Source of the DNA: Maricaulis sp.
GTDB lineage: Bacteria; Pseudomonadota; Alphaproteobacteria; Caulobacterales; Maricaulaceae
Length of the DNA: 64,000 nucleotides
Reading direction: 5' to 3'
Assembly (NCBI RefSeq): GCF_017643475.1
Contig: NZ_JAEPNI010000002.1
Coordinates: 1-64,000, forward strand
Shown: in pieces, positions 1 through 8,596 of the stretch
How positions within the stretch are numbered: the stretch's first letter is position 1
Layout of the letters: the number at the start of each line of letters is the position of its first letter
Program-made: the position numbers and the translations under genes
Notes under the pieces: generated by a model
What the model was told of the DNA's origin: nothing
Database searches by the model: none
What the model saw: the letters and a program-made list of their open reading frames with translations, nothing else

Positions 1-339
1 CATCGGGCCGTCAGCAGCGTTAACAACCAGGATAGCGCCGTCCATCTGGGCAGCACCGGTGATCATGTTCTTCACGTAGTCGGCGTGGCCCGGGCAATCA
101 ACGTGAGCGTAGTGACGGTTTTCCGTCTCGTACTCAACGTGTGCCGTGGAAATCGTGATACCACGTGCCTTCTCTTCCGGCGCGCTGTCGATCTCGTCAT
201 AGCCCTTCGCTTCACCACCGGAAGCCTCAGCCAGAACCATCGTGATAGCAGCCGTCAGCGTGGTCTTGCCGTGGTCAACGTGACCAATCGTACCAATGTT
301 CGCGTGCGGCTTTGTGCGCTCAAACTTTTCCTTCGCCAT
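1..339 (-). CDS. tuf: Elongation factor Tu, N-terminal part (cut by window edge)
   Basis: The 113 codons seen encode the start of the GTP-binding domain of EF-Tu, which delivers aminoacyl-tRNA to the ribosome. The start [20 protein letters not shown], the P-loop GHVDHGKTT, the switch I segment ARGITI and the DCPGH motif of G3 are all present. The ATG at 337-339 is the family start. tRNA-Gly and tRNA-Tyr lie upstream on the same strand, as in the widespread tRNA-tufB arrangement. The C-terminal two thirds lie outside the window. Confidence 0.97.
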   Translation of the reverse strand, partial: MAKEKFERTKPHANIGTIGHVDHGKTTLTAAITMVLAEASGGEAKGYDEIDSAPEEKARGITISTAHVEYETENRHYAHVDCPGHADYVKNMITGAAQMDGAILVVNAADGPM

Positions 340-505
340 CGATCTTTACCTCATTAGATGCCGATCTGGAGACGAATGGCCGATCGACTAGAGTGGATAT
401 GACATGGATGCGTAGCATCCGGTTATGGTGCGGCCTGATACACAAGGATTGCCCTGCTAGGCAAGTCCGAATGCAGCCGAAGTCTCAGTCGCTTGAAAGA
501 AAGAT

Positions 506-579
506 TGGAGCGGGTAGTCGGGATCGAACCGGCATCCTCAGCTTGGAAGGCTGCTGCACTACCATTGTGCTATACCCGC
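506..579 (-). tRNA. tRNA-Gly (anticodon TCC)
   Basis: Read on the minus strand, this 74-nt sequence begins GCGGGTATAGC and ends in an encoded CCA. The acceptor arms GCGGGTA/TACCCGC pair perfectly. The anticodon loop CTTCCAA gives TCC. It lies between tRNA-Tyr and tuf. Confidence 0.95.
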
Positions 580-834
580 GCCATCTGAGTTGTTTAGCCG
601 CTTCGTTTCCGGGCGTCGAGGGGGTAAGTGCGCACTGTTGCAGTTGTTTAAGCAGGTGTTGAAGGCGGTCGCAGCGCGAGGTCTAGCGCAGCGCTTTTGT
701 CCCTGCGCAAGCCGTGTGACGGCATTTCACGTTTATCCTCCCCTCGGGGAGGTGTCCCGAAGGGACGGAGGGACCGGAGGGCGAAGCCCGGAGGTTTAGT
801 GCTCACTAGCGTTCGCACCCCCTTCGACCTCGCC

Positions 835-878
835 TTCGCCAAGGCTACGGCGAGCCCACTTCCTCGCGAGCGGGGAAG
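835..878. repeat. REP-like extragenic palindrome, copy 1
   Basis: Begins TTCGCCAAGGCT and ends in a hairpin with arms CTTCCTCG/CGGGGAAG (one mismatch, 859-878). It shares its layout and much of its sequence with the element at 1145-1186, so the two look like diverged copies of a dispersed extragenic repeat. Confidence 0.5.
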
Positions 879-1144
879 ATATCCACAGCGCTCAAACCTC
901 GGGCATACTCTCCGGTGGTCCATGTCGTGGGAGGCGAGAGCTCAGTCTTTTCGGGCGTGGATGTGCGGGGAGCGTCTGCCGACCCTTGAGGGTCAATTCT
1001 GGCATGGCAGACAGCAGACCCGTGTGCGGGAGGCCCTTAACCCCTGCTTTTGAATATACATCCGGTTTCACCGGCCTTCCGCATGCCTCTCACTCCAGAT
1101 CGCGAGATCGTGGAGATTTTGGTGTTTGCCCCTAATCGCCCTTC

Positions 1145-1186
1145 TTCGCCAAGGCTGCGAAGGGCACTTCTCCCCCGAGGGAGAAG
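1145..1186. repeat. REP-like extragenic palindrome, copy 2
   Basis: Begins with the same TTCGCCAAGGCT as copy 1 and ends in a perfect 8-bp hairpin, CTTCTCCC/GGGAGAAG with loop CCGA, at 1167-1186. Confidence 0.5.
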
Positions 1187-1277
1187 GATGAGAACAAGAC
1201 GTCACCCGACGCCAAAGGCGTCGCCCCATCGGAGGCGTGAGCAAAGCGAACTGCCGTGAGATAAGAAAACAGCGACC

Positions 1278-1520
1278 TCACCACAGGCGCTTATTGGCGA
1301 ACGCTCTGCCGGAACCAGACTTTAGATATCGCTCGAACGCGAGCGCGCGGTCGCGAGACTCGAAGCAAAGCACCATCACCACTCGTCACGGCGCTGCAAA
1401 ACGCGTGGCTTTAGATTTGCCGGCATTGTGCTCGGCGAGTCTTCGCCCGACATCGTTTGTGAAACCGATATATCGATGAGATGGCATTACATCGCTACGC
1501 AAAAGATAGACGTAGTACAT
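1278..1520 (-). pseudogene. GIY-YIG nuclease domain protein, interrupted by an in-frame TGA
   Basis: From ATG 1520 the frame reads MYYVYLLRSD, then YIGFTNDVGRRLAEHN, the N-terminal half of the small GIY-YIG (UPF0213/YhbQ-like) family. A TGA at 1386-1388 ends the frame after ATRFAAP. Without any frame change the sequence continues as RVVMVLCFESRDRALAFERY and LKSGSGRAFANKRLW to a second TGA at 1278-1280. Family members have Pro-Trp at the interruption, so a single TGG to TGA change is the simplest explanation. Total length would be 80 residues, normal for the family. The YIG tyrosine and downstream Arg and Glu residues remain. It is probably a recent nonsense pseudogene, barring a base-call error. 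Confidence 0.8.
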
Positions 1521-1672
1521 TCGCGCCTCCCACGGAGGCACCTTACAGCGCATGATGAAAGCGGACCGTGACACCTGTCACGCAACCCGCCTGCACCTTG
1601 CGGCTTCGGCGGGCATCTCTTCGCCCATTCTATTGAGTGTGGCTCGCCAGCCGGAGCCCAGAGGGCGAAGGA

Positions 1673-1758
1673 TGGTGGAGGGGGTTGGATTCGAACCAAC
1701 GTACGCTCTCGCGGCCAGATTTACAGTCTGGTGCCTTTAACCACTCGACCACCCCTCC
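1673..1758 (-). tRNA. tRNA-Tyr (anticodon GTA)
   Basis: An 86-nt class II tRNA on the minus strand. It begins GGAGGGGTGGTCGAGTGG, has anticodon loop CTGTAAA, a variable arm and a TTCGAAT T-loop, and ends in encoded CCA. Acceptor arms GGAGGGG/CCCCTCC match. It lies divergently upstream of rlmB. Confidence 0.95.
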
Positions 1759-1886
1759 ACAGGGTGTGTGAAACACGACTTAGCCGGGTCTCACCGGACC
1801 TGCAACAAAGGGTCTCAGTAATTGCTGCGACATGTTATGGAGCCGCCCAATCAAGACACCGCCCTGAAACAGGAGCGCGGACTATA

Positions 1887-2705
1887 GTGACGAAGCCAAC
1901 AGACCGCAACACTCGCAAACGCACGGATTACACACGACGCTCCAAGCCTTCTGGCGCAAGCCAATCGGGCTGGATCTGGGGGCGTCACGCCGTGCTTGCG
2001 GCCATCGAAAATCCGCGTCGGGAGATTCTCGACCTGCGGGTGACACTCAATGCTGCACGTGATCTGCCGGAAGGTACGCCGCACACGCTGGCCAAGCCGG
2101 ACGAGATTGATCGCCAGCTGCCCGACAGTGCCGTGCACCAGGGATTCGCGGCCGAGGCCCGAGCGCTCGATCCCGAGCCGATCAATGCCGTGCTCGATCC
2201 GACTCACGGAACGGTCCTCGTGCTCGACCAGGTCACCGACCCGCACAATGTCGGCGCCATCATGCGCTCCGCCGCCGCTTTCGGCATCCGCGCCATGGTC
2301 ATGCAGGACCGCAAGTCCCCGCCCCTGTTTGGCACGGTGTGTAAAAGCGCGGTGGGTGCAGCGGAGCGTGTACCGCATATCCGCGTGACCAATATCGCCG
2401 ATACCCTGCTGGACATGCGCAAGAAGGGTCGTTTTGTCGTCGGTCTGGCGGGTGAAGGCGAACAATCCCTTGCCGAGGCGCTGGCCGGTCCGGATGGACA
2501 GGGGCACGGCGCTGGCCTGGTGATTGTCATGGGCTCGGAAGACAAAGGCCTCCGCCCACGAGTGGCAGAGGCCTGTGATGTTCTCGCGCGGATCCCGATG
2601 AGCGACACAATCGAGAGCCTGAATGTCTCCAACGCCGCTGCGATCACGCTTTACGAGGCGGCGAAGTGGCGGCCGGTCAGGAACCGGCCAGCCGACGTGG
2701 CCTAA
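1887..2705 (+). CDS. rlmB: 23S rRNA (guanosine-2'-O-)-methyltransferase RlmB (TrmH/SpoU family)
   Basis: This 272-aa SPOUT-class enzyme uses S-adenosylmethionine to methylate a 23S rRNA ribose. The N-terminal substrate-binding domain includes IWGRHAVLAAIENP. The knotted catalytic domain has motif 1 (DQVTDPHNVGAIMRSAAAFG), motif 2 (VMGSEDKGLRP) and motif 3 (IPMSDTIESLNVSNAAAI). I place the start at GTG 1887, with AGGAG at 1871-1875; a frame opening further upstream would run antisense through tRNA-Tyr. Its TAA shares bases with the TAG of the convergent gene. The exact guanosine target is inferred from family. Confidence 0.9.
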   Translation: MTKPTDRNTRKRTDYTRRSKPSGASQSGWIWGRHAVLAAIENPRREILDLRVTLNAARDLPEGTPHTLAKPDEIDRQLPDSAVHQGFAAEARALDPEPINAVLDPTHGTVLVLDQVTDPHNVGAIMRSAAAFGIRAMVMQDRKSPPLFGTVCKSAVGAAERVPHIRVTNIADTLLDMRKKGRFVVGLAGEGEQSLAEALAGPDGQGHGAGLVIVMGSEDKGLRPRVAEACDVLARIPMSDTIESLNVSNAAAITLYEAAKWRPVRNRPADVA

Positions 2706-3718
2706 CGGGAATTCCCGGTGCGCAGCACGGTCCGACCGTGACGGCGCCAGTTGATCGATCCCTCGATCTCGTTGATCTCGACATCGCCAGAACCGTTTTC
2801 ATTGACGGTGACATTGGTGGCCGTGCCGCCAAAATCGATATCGCCGGAACCGTTGATGCGGGCTTCGAACGGCTGCGCCTGGCCACCGCGTACGCGGATA
2901 TCACCGGAGCCGGAAATCCCGGCATTGAAGGCACCGTTCATGCTGTCAGCAACAATGTCGCCGGAGCCGGAAATACGGATACTCAGGGACTGAACGTCAC
3001 CCAGTTCAACATCGCCAGAACCGGAAATACCGATCTCGACATCGCCATCAACACTGCCGGCTTCGACATCACCGGAACCTGAAATACCGATATCCATCAT
3101 GCCGCCGACAGTGCCCATGAAGACATCGCCGGAACCTGAAATGCCGATATCCGCCGTACCGCCGACATTTTGCAGGCGCACATCACCGGAACCGGAAATA
3201 CCGATATCCGCGTCGCCAGCAACATTGCCCGCTTCGAAACGGCCACACTTGGACATGCCGATATCCATGGACGCCATATCTTCCGCCGTACCGACAAACA
3301 GGCTGCGCTCGATTTCCAGTGCCAGATCGGCCGGCGCGGTAATCGTCAGCATCGGGTATTCATCGAGCGACTCGCGACTCTCGCCCTGCTCCCAGACCTG
3401 GTAGCGGTTATTGCGGCTGTTACAGCGCATGCGGCGCATGTTCAGACCACCGTCGACGATAACGGTCTCGCCGCTTTGATTGACACTCGGCGTGTCGACA
3501 TGACCACCGGAATTGGTAACAGCGACAGAGATGTCGGAACCGCCGGTGCGGATCTCGATCCGGCCAGCAAAATTGGTGATGCGCAAGGCGTCGGCACCGG
3601 CATAACGGCTGCCGTCCTGCAAGGCCGTGGCGGAGCTGGTCGTCGCCGCATTGGCAAGACCGGCGATACCGGCAATCACAAGCGCGGAGGTCGCGATGAG
3701 CGTGGTTTTGGTCGGCAT
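2702..3718 (-). CDS. Secreted DUF2807 (head GIN domain) repeat protein
   Basis: A 338-aa protein with a Sec signal peptide (TTLIATSALVIAGIAGLANA) and a C-terminal half built of about eight tandem units of roughly 19 residues, each starting near GISGSGDV. This is the signature of the DUF2807/GIN beta-helix family, thought to sit on the cell surface or in the periplasm; no enzymatic role is known. The ATG at 3718 follows GAGGGA; an upstream extension would put the signal peptide internally. Two cysteines (RMRCNS and SKCGRF) flank the region before the repeats. It is convergent with rlmB, their stop codons overlapping in CTAA at 2702-2705. Confidence 0.85.
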   Translation of the reverse strand: MPTKTTLIATSALVIAGIAGLANAATTSSATALQDGSRYAGADALRITNFAGRIEIRTGGSDISVAVTNSGGHVDTPSVNQSGETVIVDGGLNMRRMRCNSRNNRYQVWEQGESRESLDEYPMLTITAPADLALEIERSLFVGTAEDMASMDIGMSKCGRFEAGNVAGDADIGISGSGDVRLQNVGGTADIGISGSGDVFMGTVGGMMDIGISGSGDVEAGSVDGDVEIGISGSGDVELGDVQSLSIRISGSGDIVADSMNGAFNAGISGSGDIRVRGGQAQPFEARINGSGDIDFGGTATNVTVNENGSGDVEINEIEGSINWRRHGRTVLRTGNSR

Positions 3719-3865
3719 GATTATTCCCTCGAAAATGTCCCTGTTGTCCCCTAGATGCGCGAAACGCCTCTTCCGGATGCAAATAATCACATCGAGACGC
3801 ACAAAATGCTGACCGCAACATGACGGTCACTTAATGCGCCGGGCGAATTCGGCTTCATAGAGAGA

Positions 3866-3894
3866 TTGGCCCGGCGGGCGTCCCGCCAGGCCAA
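3866..3894 (-). terminator. Strong hairpin downstream of the M20-RidA-GST-DUF819 operon
   Basis: Arms TTGGCC-C-GGCGGG and CCCGCC-A-GGCCAA pair over 13 positions with one mismatch and a 3-nt loop. It starts 7 bp past the stop of the DUF819 gene. The following minus-strand sequence is only pyrimidine-rich, with no long U tract, so intrinsic termination is likely but not certain. Confidence 0.5.
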
Positions 3895-3900
3895 CAGGCC

Positions 3901-5046
3901 TTAGCCGGGCCAGAACTGGTAGACGGCGGTGGCTATAATCGTGCCCAGTGCATAACCAAACACGCCCACCAGGACACCAGGCGTGACCAGGTCCTTCCAA
4001 CCTTTTGCCGCAGCCAGCGCCGGGGCCGTCGTCGCCCCGAGAATGGCAGCGTTGGAGGCGGTGATCAGCTCCGGCAGGGAGAGCTTGAAAATGGCGCCGA
4101 GACCAAAGGTCACAATGCCATGCACCGCGAGCAGGATGGCAATGATCAGAAGCAGCAGAGGCGCTTCGCTGATAACTGCCTGCAGGTCCGCGCCCGCAGC
4201 AATCGCAGCGAAGAACACAAAGCTCAGCGCAATACCCAGCTCGTAACCGCCATGCATCTTCGCCATGCGTTTCGGGAACAGGGTCGCCGGGATCAGGGCG
4301 AGGACAGTGATGATCGCGTAACGCCAATTGCCCCAGCTGTCAGAGACAGTCTCGCGCAGATAACCAGTAATCCAGTCACCAAGCGCAACCACGATCAGCG
4401 CGAAAGTGATGGAATAGGTCAGCGTGGCAGCCGTCGGCTTGCCTTCTTTCTCCACGACGACATCGCCTTCGCTGTGGTCACGTTTGACGAACTTGTTGGC
4501 GATCCAGGTGATACCCGGCATAACCGCCAGAAAGCCCAGGAAGAGACCGGAATAAAGATTGTCCACGGCGGTAGCGGCAGACACAAAGGCCGGGTTGTTC
4601 TCGCGCAGGCCCGTCAGATCAACCAACGCTGCATAGTTCACCGAGCCGCCGATGTAGGTCGCGGTGAAAGTACCGGCGGCTGCCGCCTGGTTTTCACCAA
4701 TATTGACCAGAGAGAAGGCCACGATCGCGCCGGCGACCGTGCCGACCGCCGCTAGCAGAAAGGCCAGCGTCATGCGCGTCGTCTCGAAGAAGATCTTCTT
4801 GAGATCCGCCTTCATCAGGAAGAGCGGGATCAGGATCGGAACGAAATAGGTGAAAACGAAGCTGTAACCGGCAGAGCTTTGCGGGATCAGCCCGATATTC
4901 GACGCCAGGATCGCGAACAGGATGGCCCAGACCGCACCGGTCAGCAGCGCACCGATCCGCGTTTTCTCCATGAGGAAGCCTGCTGCCGCAATGACAAACA
5001 GGGCAGCAACGCTGGCAACAGCGTTATCAGCTGGGATGAGAGACAT
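3901..5046 (-). CDS. DUF819 family integral membrane protein
   Basis: A 381-aa polytopic inner-membrane protein with about ten hydrophobic segments and the conserved DUF819 features GGSVNYAAL and SNAAILGATTAPALAA (YjcL-like). DUF819 proteins resemble secondary carriers, but the substrate is not established. It is the last gene of a minus-strand cluster (M20 amidohydrolase, RidA-like, GST, DUF819), only 20 bp after the GST stop. The setting suggests uptake or export of a compound handled by the three upstream enzymes. That link is inference. Confidence 0.8.
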   Translation of the reverse strand: MSLIPADNAVASVAALFVIAAAGFLMEKTRIGALLTGAVWAILFAILASNIGLIPQSSAGYSFVFTYFVPILIPLFLMKADLKKIFFETTRMTLAFLLAAVGTVAGAIVAFSLVNIGENQAAAAGTFTATYIGGSVNYAALVDLTGLRENNPAFVSAATAVDNLYSGLFLGFLAVMPGITWIANKFVKRDHSEGDVVVEKEGKPTAATLTYSITFALIVVALGDWITGYLRETVSDSWGNWRYAIITVLALIPATLFPKRMAKMHGGYELGIALSFVFFAAIAAGADLQAVISEAPLLLLIIAILLAVHGIVTFGLGAIFKLSLPELITASNAAILGATTAPALAAAKGWKDLVTPGVLVGVFGYALGTIIATAVYQFWPG

Positions 5047-5066
5047 GAAACAACTCCTCTGGGCCG

Positions 5067-5678
5067 CTATGCCGGTTCGGCATGGCTGGCGTCGATCTCA
5101 CTGGCTTTGATGAAGGCGGGGCGAGCGGTCAGGCGCTCGACATAGGACACGAATAGCGGGTCCTTCTCCATCATGTTGAAATTCATAAGAAAGCTCATTG
5201 TGGACCCCAGCGCGATATCGGCTGCGCTGAAACGGTCATTGACCAGGTAAGACTTGCGCTCAAGCCCCTGACGCAAGGTTTCGAGGACACGCTCCCAATT
5301 GCCCCAACCGATCGCACCGGCGGGCGCGTCACGGCCCGTGGCCTTGTCAAAACTGGCCGGCTCCATGACGGCAGAGCCAAAGAACATCCAGCGCATCAGG
5401 CTGGCCCGCCCCGCCTCGCCGATCGCCGGCGTCAGGCCCGCATCCGGATGGGCATCGGCCAGGTAGAGACAGATCGCGGCAGTCTCCGTAATCAGCTCGT
5501 CACCGATCTGCAGGGCAGGAACCTTGCGCATGGGAGAAACGGCGGCAAAGGCCTCGCTCTCGATCTCGTTGCGTACATTGACCGGCACCAGCTTGTAGGG
5601 CGCGCCGACCTCTTCCAGCATCCACAGTGCCGTACGACAGCGCGTTTGCGGGCAGTAATACAGCTTGTACTCGCTCAT
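5067..5678 (-). CDS. Glutathione S-transferase family protein
   Basis: 203 aa. The N-terminal thioredoxin fold begins YKLYYCPQTRCRTALWMLEE and has the cis-Pro/glutathione motif KVPALQIGDELITETAAICL. The all-helical C-terminal domain contains the capping motif FSAADIALGS. Glutathione conjugation or reduction is likely; the substrate is unknown. It starts 2 bp after the RidA-like stop, so the two are probably co-translated. Confidence 0.9.
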   Translation of the reverse strand: MSEYKLYYCPQTRCRTALWMLEEVGAPYKLVPVNVRNEIESEAFAAVSPMRKVPALQIGDELITETAAICLYLADAHPDAGLTPAIGEAGRASLMRWMFFGSAVMEPASFDKATGRDAPAGAIGWGNWERVLETLRQGLERKSYLVNDRFSAADIALGSTMSFLMNFNMMEKDPLFVSYVERLTARPAFIKASEIDASHAEPA

Positions 5679-5680
5679 CC

Positions 5681-6088
5681 TCAGCCCTCCCCGGCCACAA
5701 AGGCGTCGGCCTCGATCTCGATGAGATATTCCGGCCCGATAAAGCGAGAGACCTCGACCATTGTCGTGGCAGGTTCATTGTCCCGGAAACGGCGGCCATG
5801 CACGGCGCCAAAGGCATCGGACATGGAGATATCGGTCACGAACATGCGGGTGCGCATGATGTCGGTGAATTTCGCCCCCACCTGTTCCAGTGCCGCTTCG
5901 ATGATGTCGAAACAGCGTTCGGCCTGTCCGCCCGGATCACCGATAGCATGCGGATTGCCTTCCGCATCGACCGAAACAGTCCCGGTCACCCAGACATGAT
6001 CGCCACGACGGATGGCGCGGCAATACCCGACATCCTTTTCCCAGCGGGCGCCGGAGAAAGCGCGTCTAGTTTCCACCCGCGGCTCCAT
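5681..6088 (-). CDS. RidA/YjgF family protein
   Basis: 135 aa, the usual length for a trimeric Rid protein. Rid enzymes deaminate reactive enamines and imines or related products. Family segments seen are VWVTGTVSVDAEGN, QAERCFDIIEAALEQVGAKF and ADIMRTRMFVTD-like sequence. It starts inside the 3' end of the M20 gene (23-bp overlap), so the two are translationally linked. The classical RidA Arg105 region is replaced by PATTMVEVSRF with LIEIEADAFV, which fits a Rid subfamily rather than RidA itself. Confidence 0.88.
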   Translation of the reverse strand: MEPRVETRRAFSGARWEKDVGYCRAIRRGDHVWVTGTVSVDAEGNPHAIGDPGGQAERCFDIIEAALEQVGAKFTDIMRTRMFVTDISMSDAFGAVHGRRFRDNEPATTMVEVSRFIGPEYLIEIEADAFVAGEG

Positions 6089-7493
6089 CGACCGGAGCGA
6101 GCAGGTCCAGCGTCACCGCCGTCATCGCCTCGGTCGCCTGGGTGATCGTCGTCATCGGATCATCCGGGGCAAATTCCGGTGTGTGATTGGACGGGCGGGA
6201 CATGCCGCGCGCATCGTAATCCTCCAGCCGGGCCTGCGTCGTGCCGCCGACCCAGAACATGAAGGTAGGAACCTCGTGTTCGGTGCGGTGGTACTGGGAA
6301 TAATCCTCACCGCCCATGATCGGCGGAACCTCGCGCACATGGTCGCTGCCAAATCGCGACCGCATTACCGAAACAGCCCGCGCCGCCAGCACCGGGTCAT
6401 TGAACAGGGACGGCGTATAGGTCTCCTCGATCTCGACGCGCGGATACTCGTCCGGCTCGAGCCCGTAGGAGGCCGCCTGCGAGGCGGCGATGCGCTGGAT
6501 GCCTTCCAGCAATTGCGCGCGCACATCATCGGAATAGGAGCGCACGGTCAGCTGCAGATGCGCCTCCGGACCGATAATGTTGTGCTTGGTTCCGGCATGG
6601 AAGGCGCCCACCGTGACCACGCCCGGTTCCAGCGGGTTGAGCTCGCGGGACACCAGTCCCTGCAGCGCCACAACAATCTGCGAGGCGAGATAGATCGGGT
6701 CTTTCGTGGTGTGTGGATAGGCCCCATGACCGCCGCGCCCCTGCACATAGATGTCGACCGAGTCGACATTCGCCATCGCATAACCCGGGTGATAGGTGAT
6801 GTCGCCGACGGCCGTGGAGGCAAATGTGTGGAAGGACAGATTGTAGTCCGGCAGCGGGAACCGCTCGTAGAGCCCGTCATCCAGCATCGCCACGGCGCCC
6901 AGCCCCAGCTCCTCTGCCGGCTGGGCAATCAGGACCAGCGTGCCGGACCATTCATCCGTGCGTTCGGACAACTGGCGCGCGGCGCCGATCAGCGCTGCCA
7001 TGTGTGTGTCATGGGCACAGGCGTGCATGACCGGGAATTCATTGCCGATCCGGTCCTGGCCGACCACGGTCGAGGCATAGGATACATCCGTGTTCTCCTG
7101 CATCGGCAGCGCGTCCATATCCGCCCGCAGGGTTACGGTTGCCCCCTCGCCATTGCGCAATACACCGACGACGCCGGTGCGGCCGACACCTTCAGTGACC
7201 TCGAACCCCAGCGCCCGCATTTCCTCGGCCATGCGCGCCGCCGTCTCGATCTCCATGAAGGAGAGTTCCGGATTGGCGTGGAAATGCTCGTAGAGCGGAC
7301 CGATATGGGTGGTGTAATCGGCGCGGATCGCCTCGCGCAGGGCGTCATCGCCCGGTGCGCTGACGGTTTCAGCCAGACCATCCATCGGGACGTCACCCGA
7401 CACGGCGGCTTCCTCGGTTTGCGCGGCGTTATCCGCAGGCGAACAGGCGGCCAGCGCTAGGACGGCGACAGCACTCAGCAGGCGCAGCTTCAT
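6066..7493 (-). CDS. Exported M20 family amidohydrolase (lipoprotein)
   Basis: 475 aa. A lipoprotein signal (LLSAVAVLALAACSPAD) predicts attachment in the envelope. It belongs to the M20D/amidohydrolase group related to IAA-amino acid hydrolases and aminoacylases. Metal and catalytic motifs are LRADMDALPMQE, MHACAHDTHMAALIGAARQL, PAEELGLGA and PIMGGEDYSQY. The ATG at 7493 follows a GAGGGA site and gives the signal peptide at the N terminus. It is first in the operon with RidA, GST and DUF819. Substrate unknown; an N-acylated amino acid or peptide is most likely. Confidence 0.88.
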   Translation of the reverse strand: MKLRLLSAVAVLALAACSPADNAAQTEEAAVSGDVPMDGLAETVSAPGDDALREAIRADYTTHIGPLYEHFHANPELSFMEIETAARMAEEMRALGFEVTEGVGRTGVVGVLRNGEGATVTLRADMDALPMQENTDVSYASTVVGQDRIGNEFPVMHACAHDTHMAALIGAARQLSERTDEWSGTLVLIAQPAEELGLGAVAMLDDGLYERFPLPDYNLSFHTFASTAVGDITYHPGYAMANVDSVDIYVQGRGGHGAYPHTTKDPIYLASQIVVALQGLVSRELNPLEPGVVTVGAFHAGTKHNIIGPEAHLQLTVRSYSDDVRAQLLEGIQRIAASQAASYGLEPDEYPRVEIEETYTPSLFNDPVLAARAVSVMRSRFGSDHVREVPPIMGGEDYSQYHRTEHEVPTFMFWVGGTTQARLEDYDARGMSRPSNHTPEFAPDDPMTTITQATEAMTAVTLDLLAPVDGAAGGN

Positions 7494-7651
7494 GGTGATC
7501 CCTCGATTTCCCTTCCCTTGATCGCGCGATATTCGACCGTTCCGGCCAAGCGGGTCAATCAAAACCGCAAAGGGGGGACGCAGATGGCGCACAATCCCCT
7601 TGCCGCGCTTGCCCAGGCTGGCAGCATTGGCCACCTAGTACAGGTGCTCAC

Positions 7652-8596
7652 ATGTCTTCTCCCCTCCCCCTTGAAATAAAGGGACTTTCACGGCGCTTTG
7701 GCGCGGTGCAAGCGCTACGTGACGTCACGCTGAATGTGCCAGAAGGCAGTATCTACGCTTTCCTTGGCCCGAACGGTGCGGGCAAAACCACCGCGATCCG
7801 CTGCATGCTGGGCCTGATCCAGGCGAATGGCGGCGAGGTTCGAATCGCCGGTCACGATCTGCGCAGGAAACGCACCAAGGCCCTCGCCAGTGTCGGTGCG
7901 GTAGTGGAAACGCCCGCCCTCTTCCCCAATCTGACCGGTCGCGAAAACCTCGCCTTGACCGCCCGTGTGCTCGGTCACGAAAAGGCCGAGATTGATCGCG
8001 TTCTGGACGTCACCGAGATGAGCCATGCTGCGGAGCGCCGTGTCGGCCAGTACTCGCTCGGCATGCGCCAGCGTGTAGGTATCGCCCGCGCCCTTCTGGG
8101 CCGCCCACGCCTGCTTGTCCTGGATGAACCCTCCAACGGCCTCGACCCGGCCGGCATTCGCGACATGCGCAGCCTGATCAAGGCGCTGCCGGAGCGCGAG
8201 AACACCACCGTCTTCATGTCCAGTCACTTGCTGTCAGAAGTCGAGCAAACCGCAACCCACGTCTCGCTGATGCGAGCCGGTTCGACACTCTTCTCGGGTT
8301 CCCTTGACGAGCTGGCTGCATTGCAGCCAACCACCATCCGCCTCAAGGCCGATCCCGCCTCCGGTGCCGAGCAGATCGCCAGCAATGCCGGTTTCTCGAC
8401 CGCAAAAGAAGACGACACGCTTGTGCTCACCCGTGACGAGGACATCACGTTGGACACGATCGCCGAACTCAACCGCACGCTCATCGCCGCTGACATTGCC
8501 GTCCACGAACTGCGCCTGGCCAAATCCGGCCTCGAGGAAATTTTCCTCAAGATGGCGCATGACGAGACCCCTGCCAAAAAAGGAGAGGTGCAATGA
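7652..8596 (+). CDS. ABC transporter ATP-binding protein (CcmA/NatA-like)
   Basis: 314 aa with one nucleotide-binding domain: Walker A GPNGAGKTT near residue 41, signature YSLGMRQRVGIARALL, Walker B LLVLDEPSNGLDP and the H-loop MSSHLLSEVEQ. A C-terminal accessory region follows, as in ABC-2 exporters. It overlaps the start of the permease gene by 4 bp (ATGA). The pair probably forms an ABC-2 type exporter; cargo unknown. Confidence 0.92.
   Translation: MSSPLPLEIKGLSRRFGAVQALRDVTLNVPEGSIYAFLGPNGAGKTTAIRCMLGLIQANGGEVRIAGHDLRRKRTKALASVGAVVETPALFPNLTGRENLALTARVLGHEKAEIDRVLDVTEMSHAAERRVGQYSLGMRQRVGIARALLGRPRLLVLDEPSNGLDPAGIRDMRSLIKALPERENTTVFMSSHLLSEVEQTATHVSLMRAGSTLFSGSLDELAALQPTTIRLKADPASGAEQIASNAGFSTAKEDDTLVLTRDEDITLDTIAELNRTLIAADIAVHELRLAKSGLEEIFLKMAHDETPAKKGEVQ

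Larger units (their letters stand above)
580..1277. other. Intergenic stretch with GC-rich hairpins, no credible gene
   Basis: About 0.7 kb without a convincing coding frame; the short frames here have no recognisable domains. It holds several perfect or near-perfect inverted repeats: CCTCCCCTCGGGGAGG at 737-752, GTCCCGAAGGGAC at 754-766, and the two related repeat copies listed separately. It looks like accumulated extragenic palindromes inside the tRNA-Tyr/tRNA-Gly/tuf cluster. Confidence 0.6.

Noticed and set aside
2750-3250. Regularly spaced repeats resembling a CRISPR array
   Set aside because: The 57-bp periodicity is coding: it is in frame with the DUF2807 protein and the spacers are homologous, not unique.
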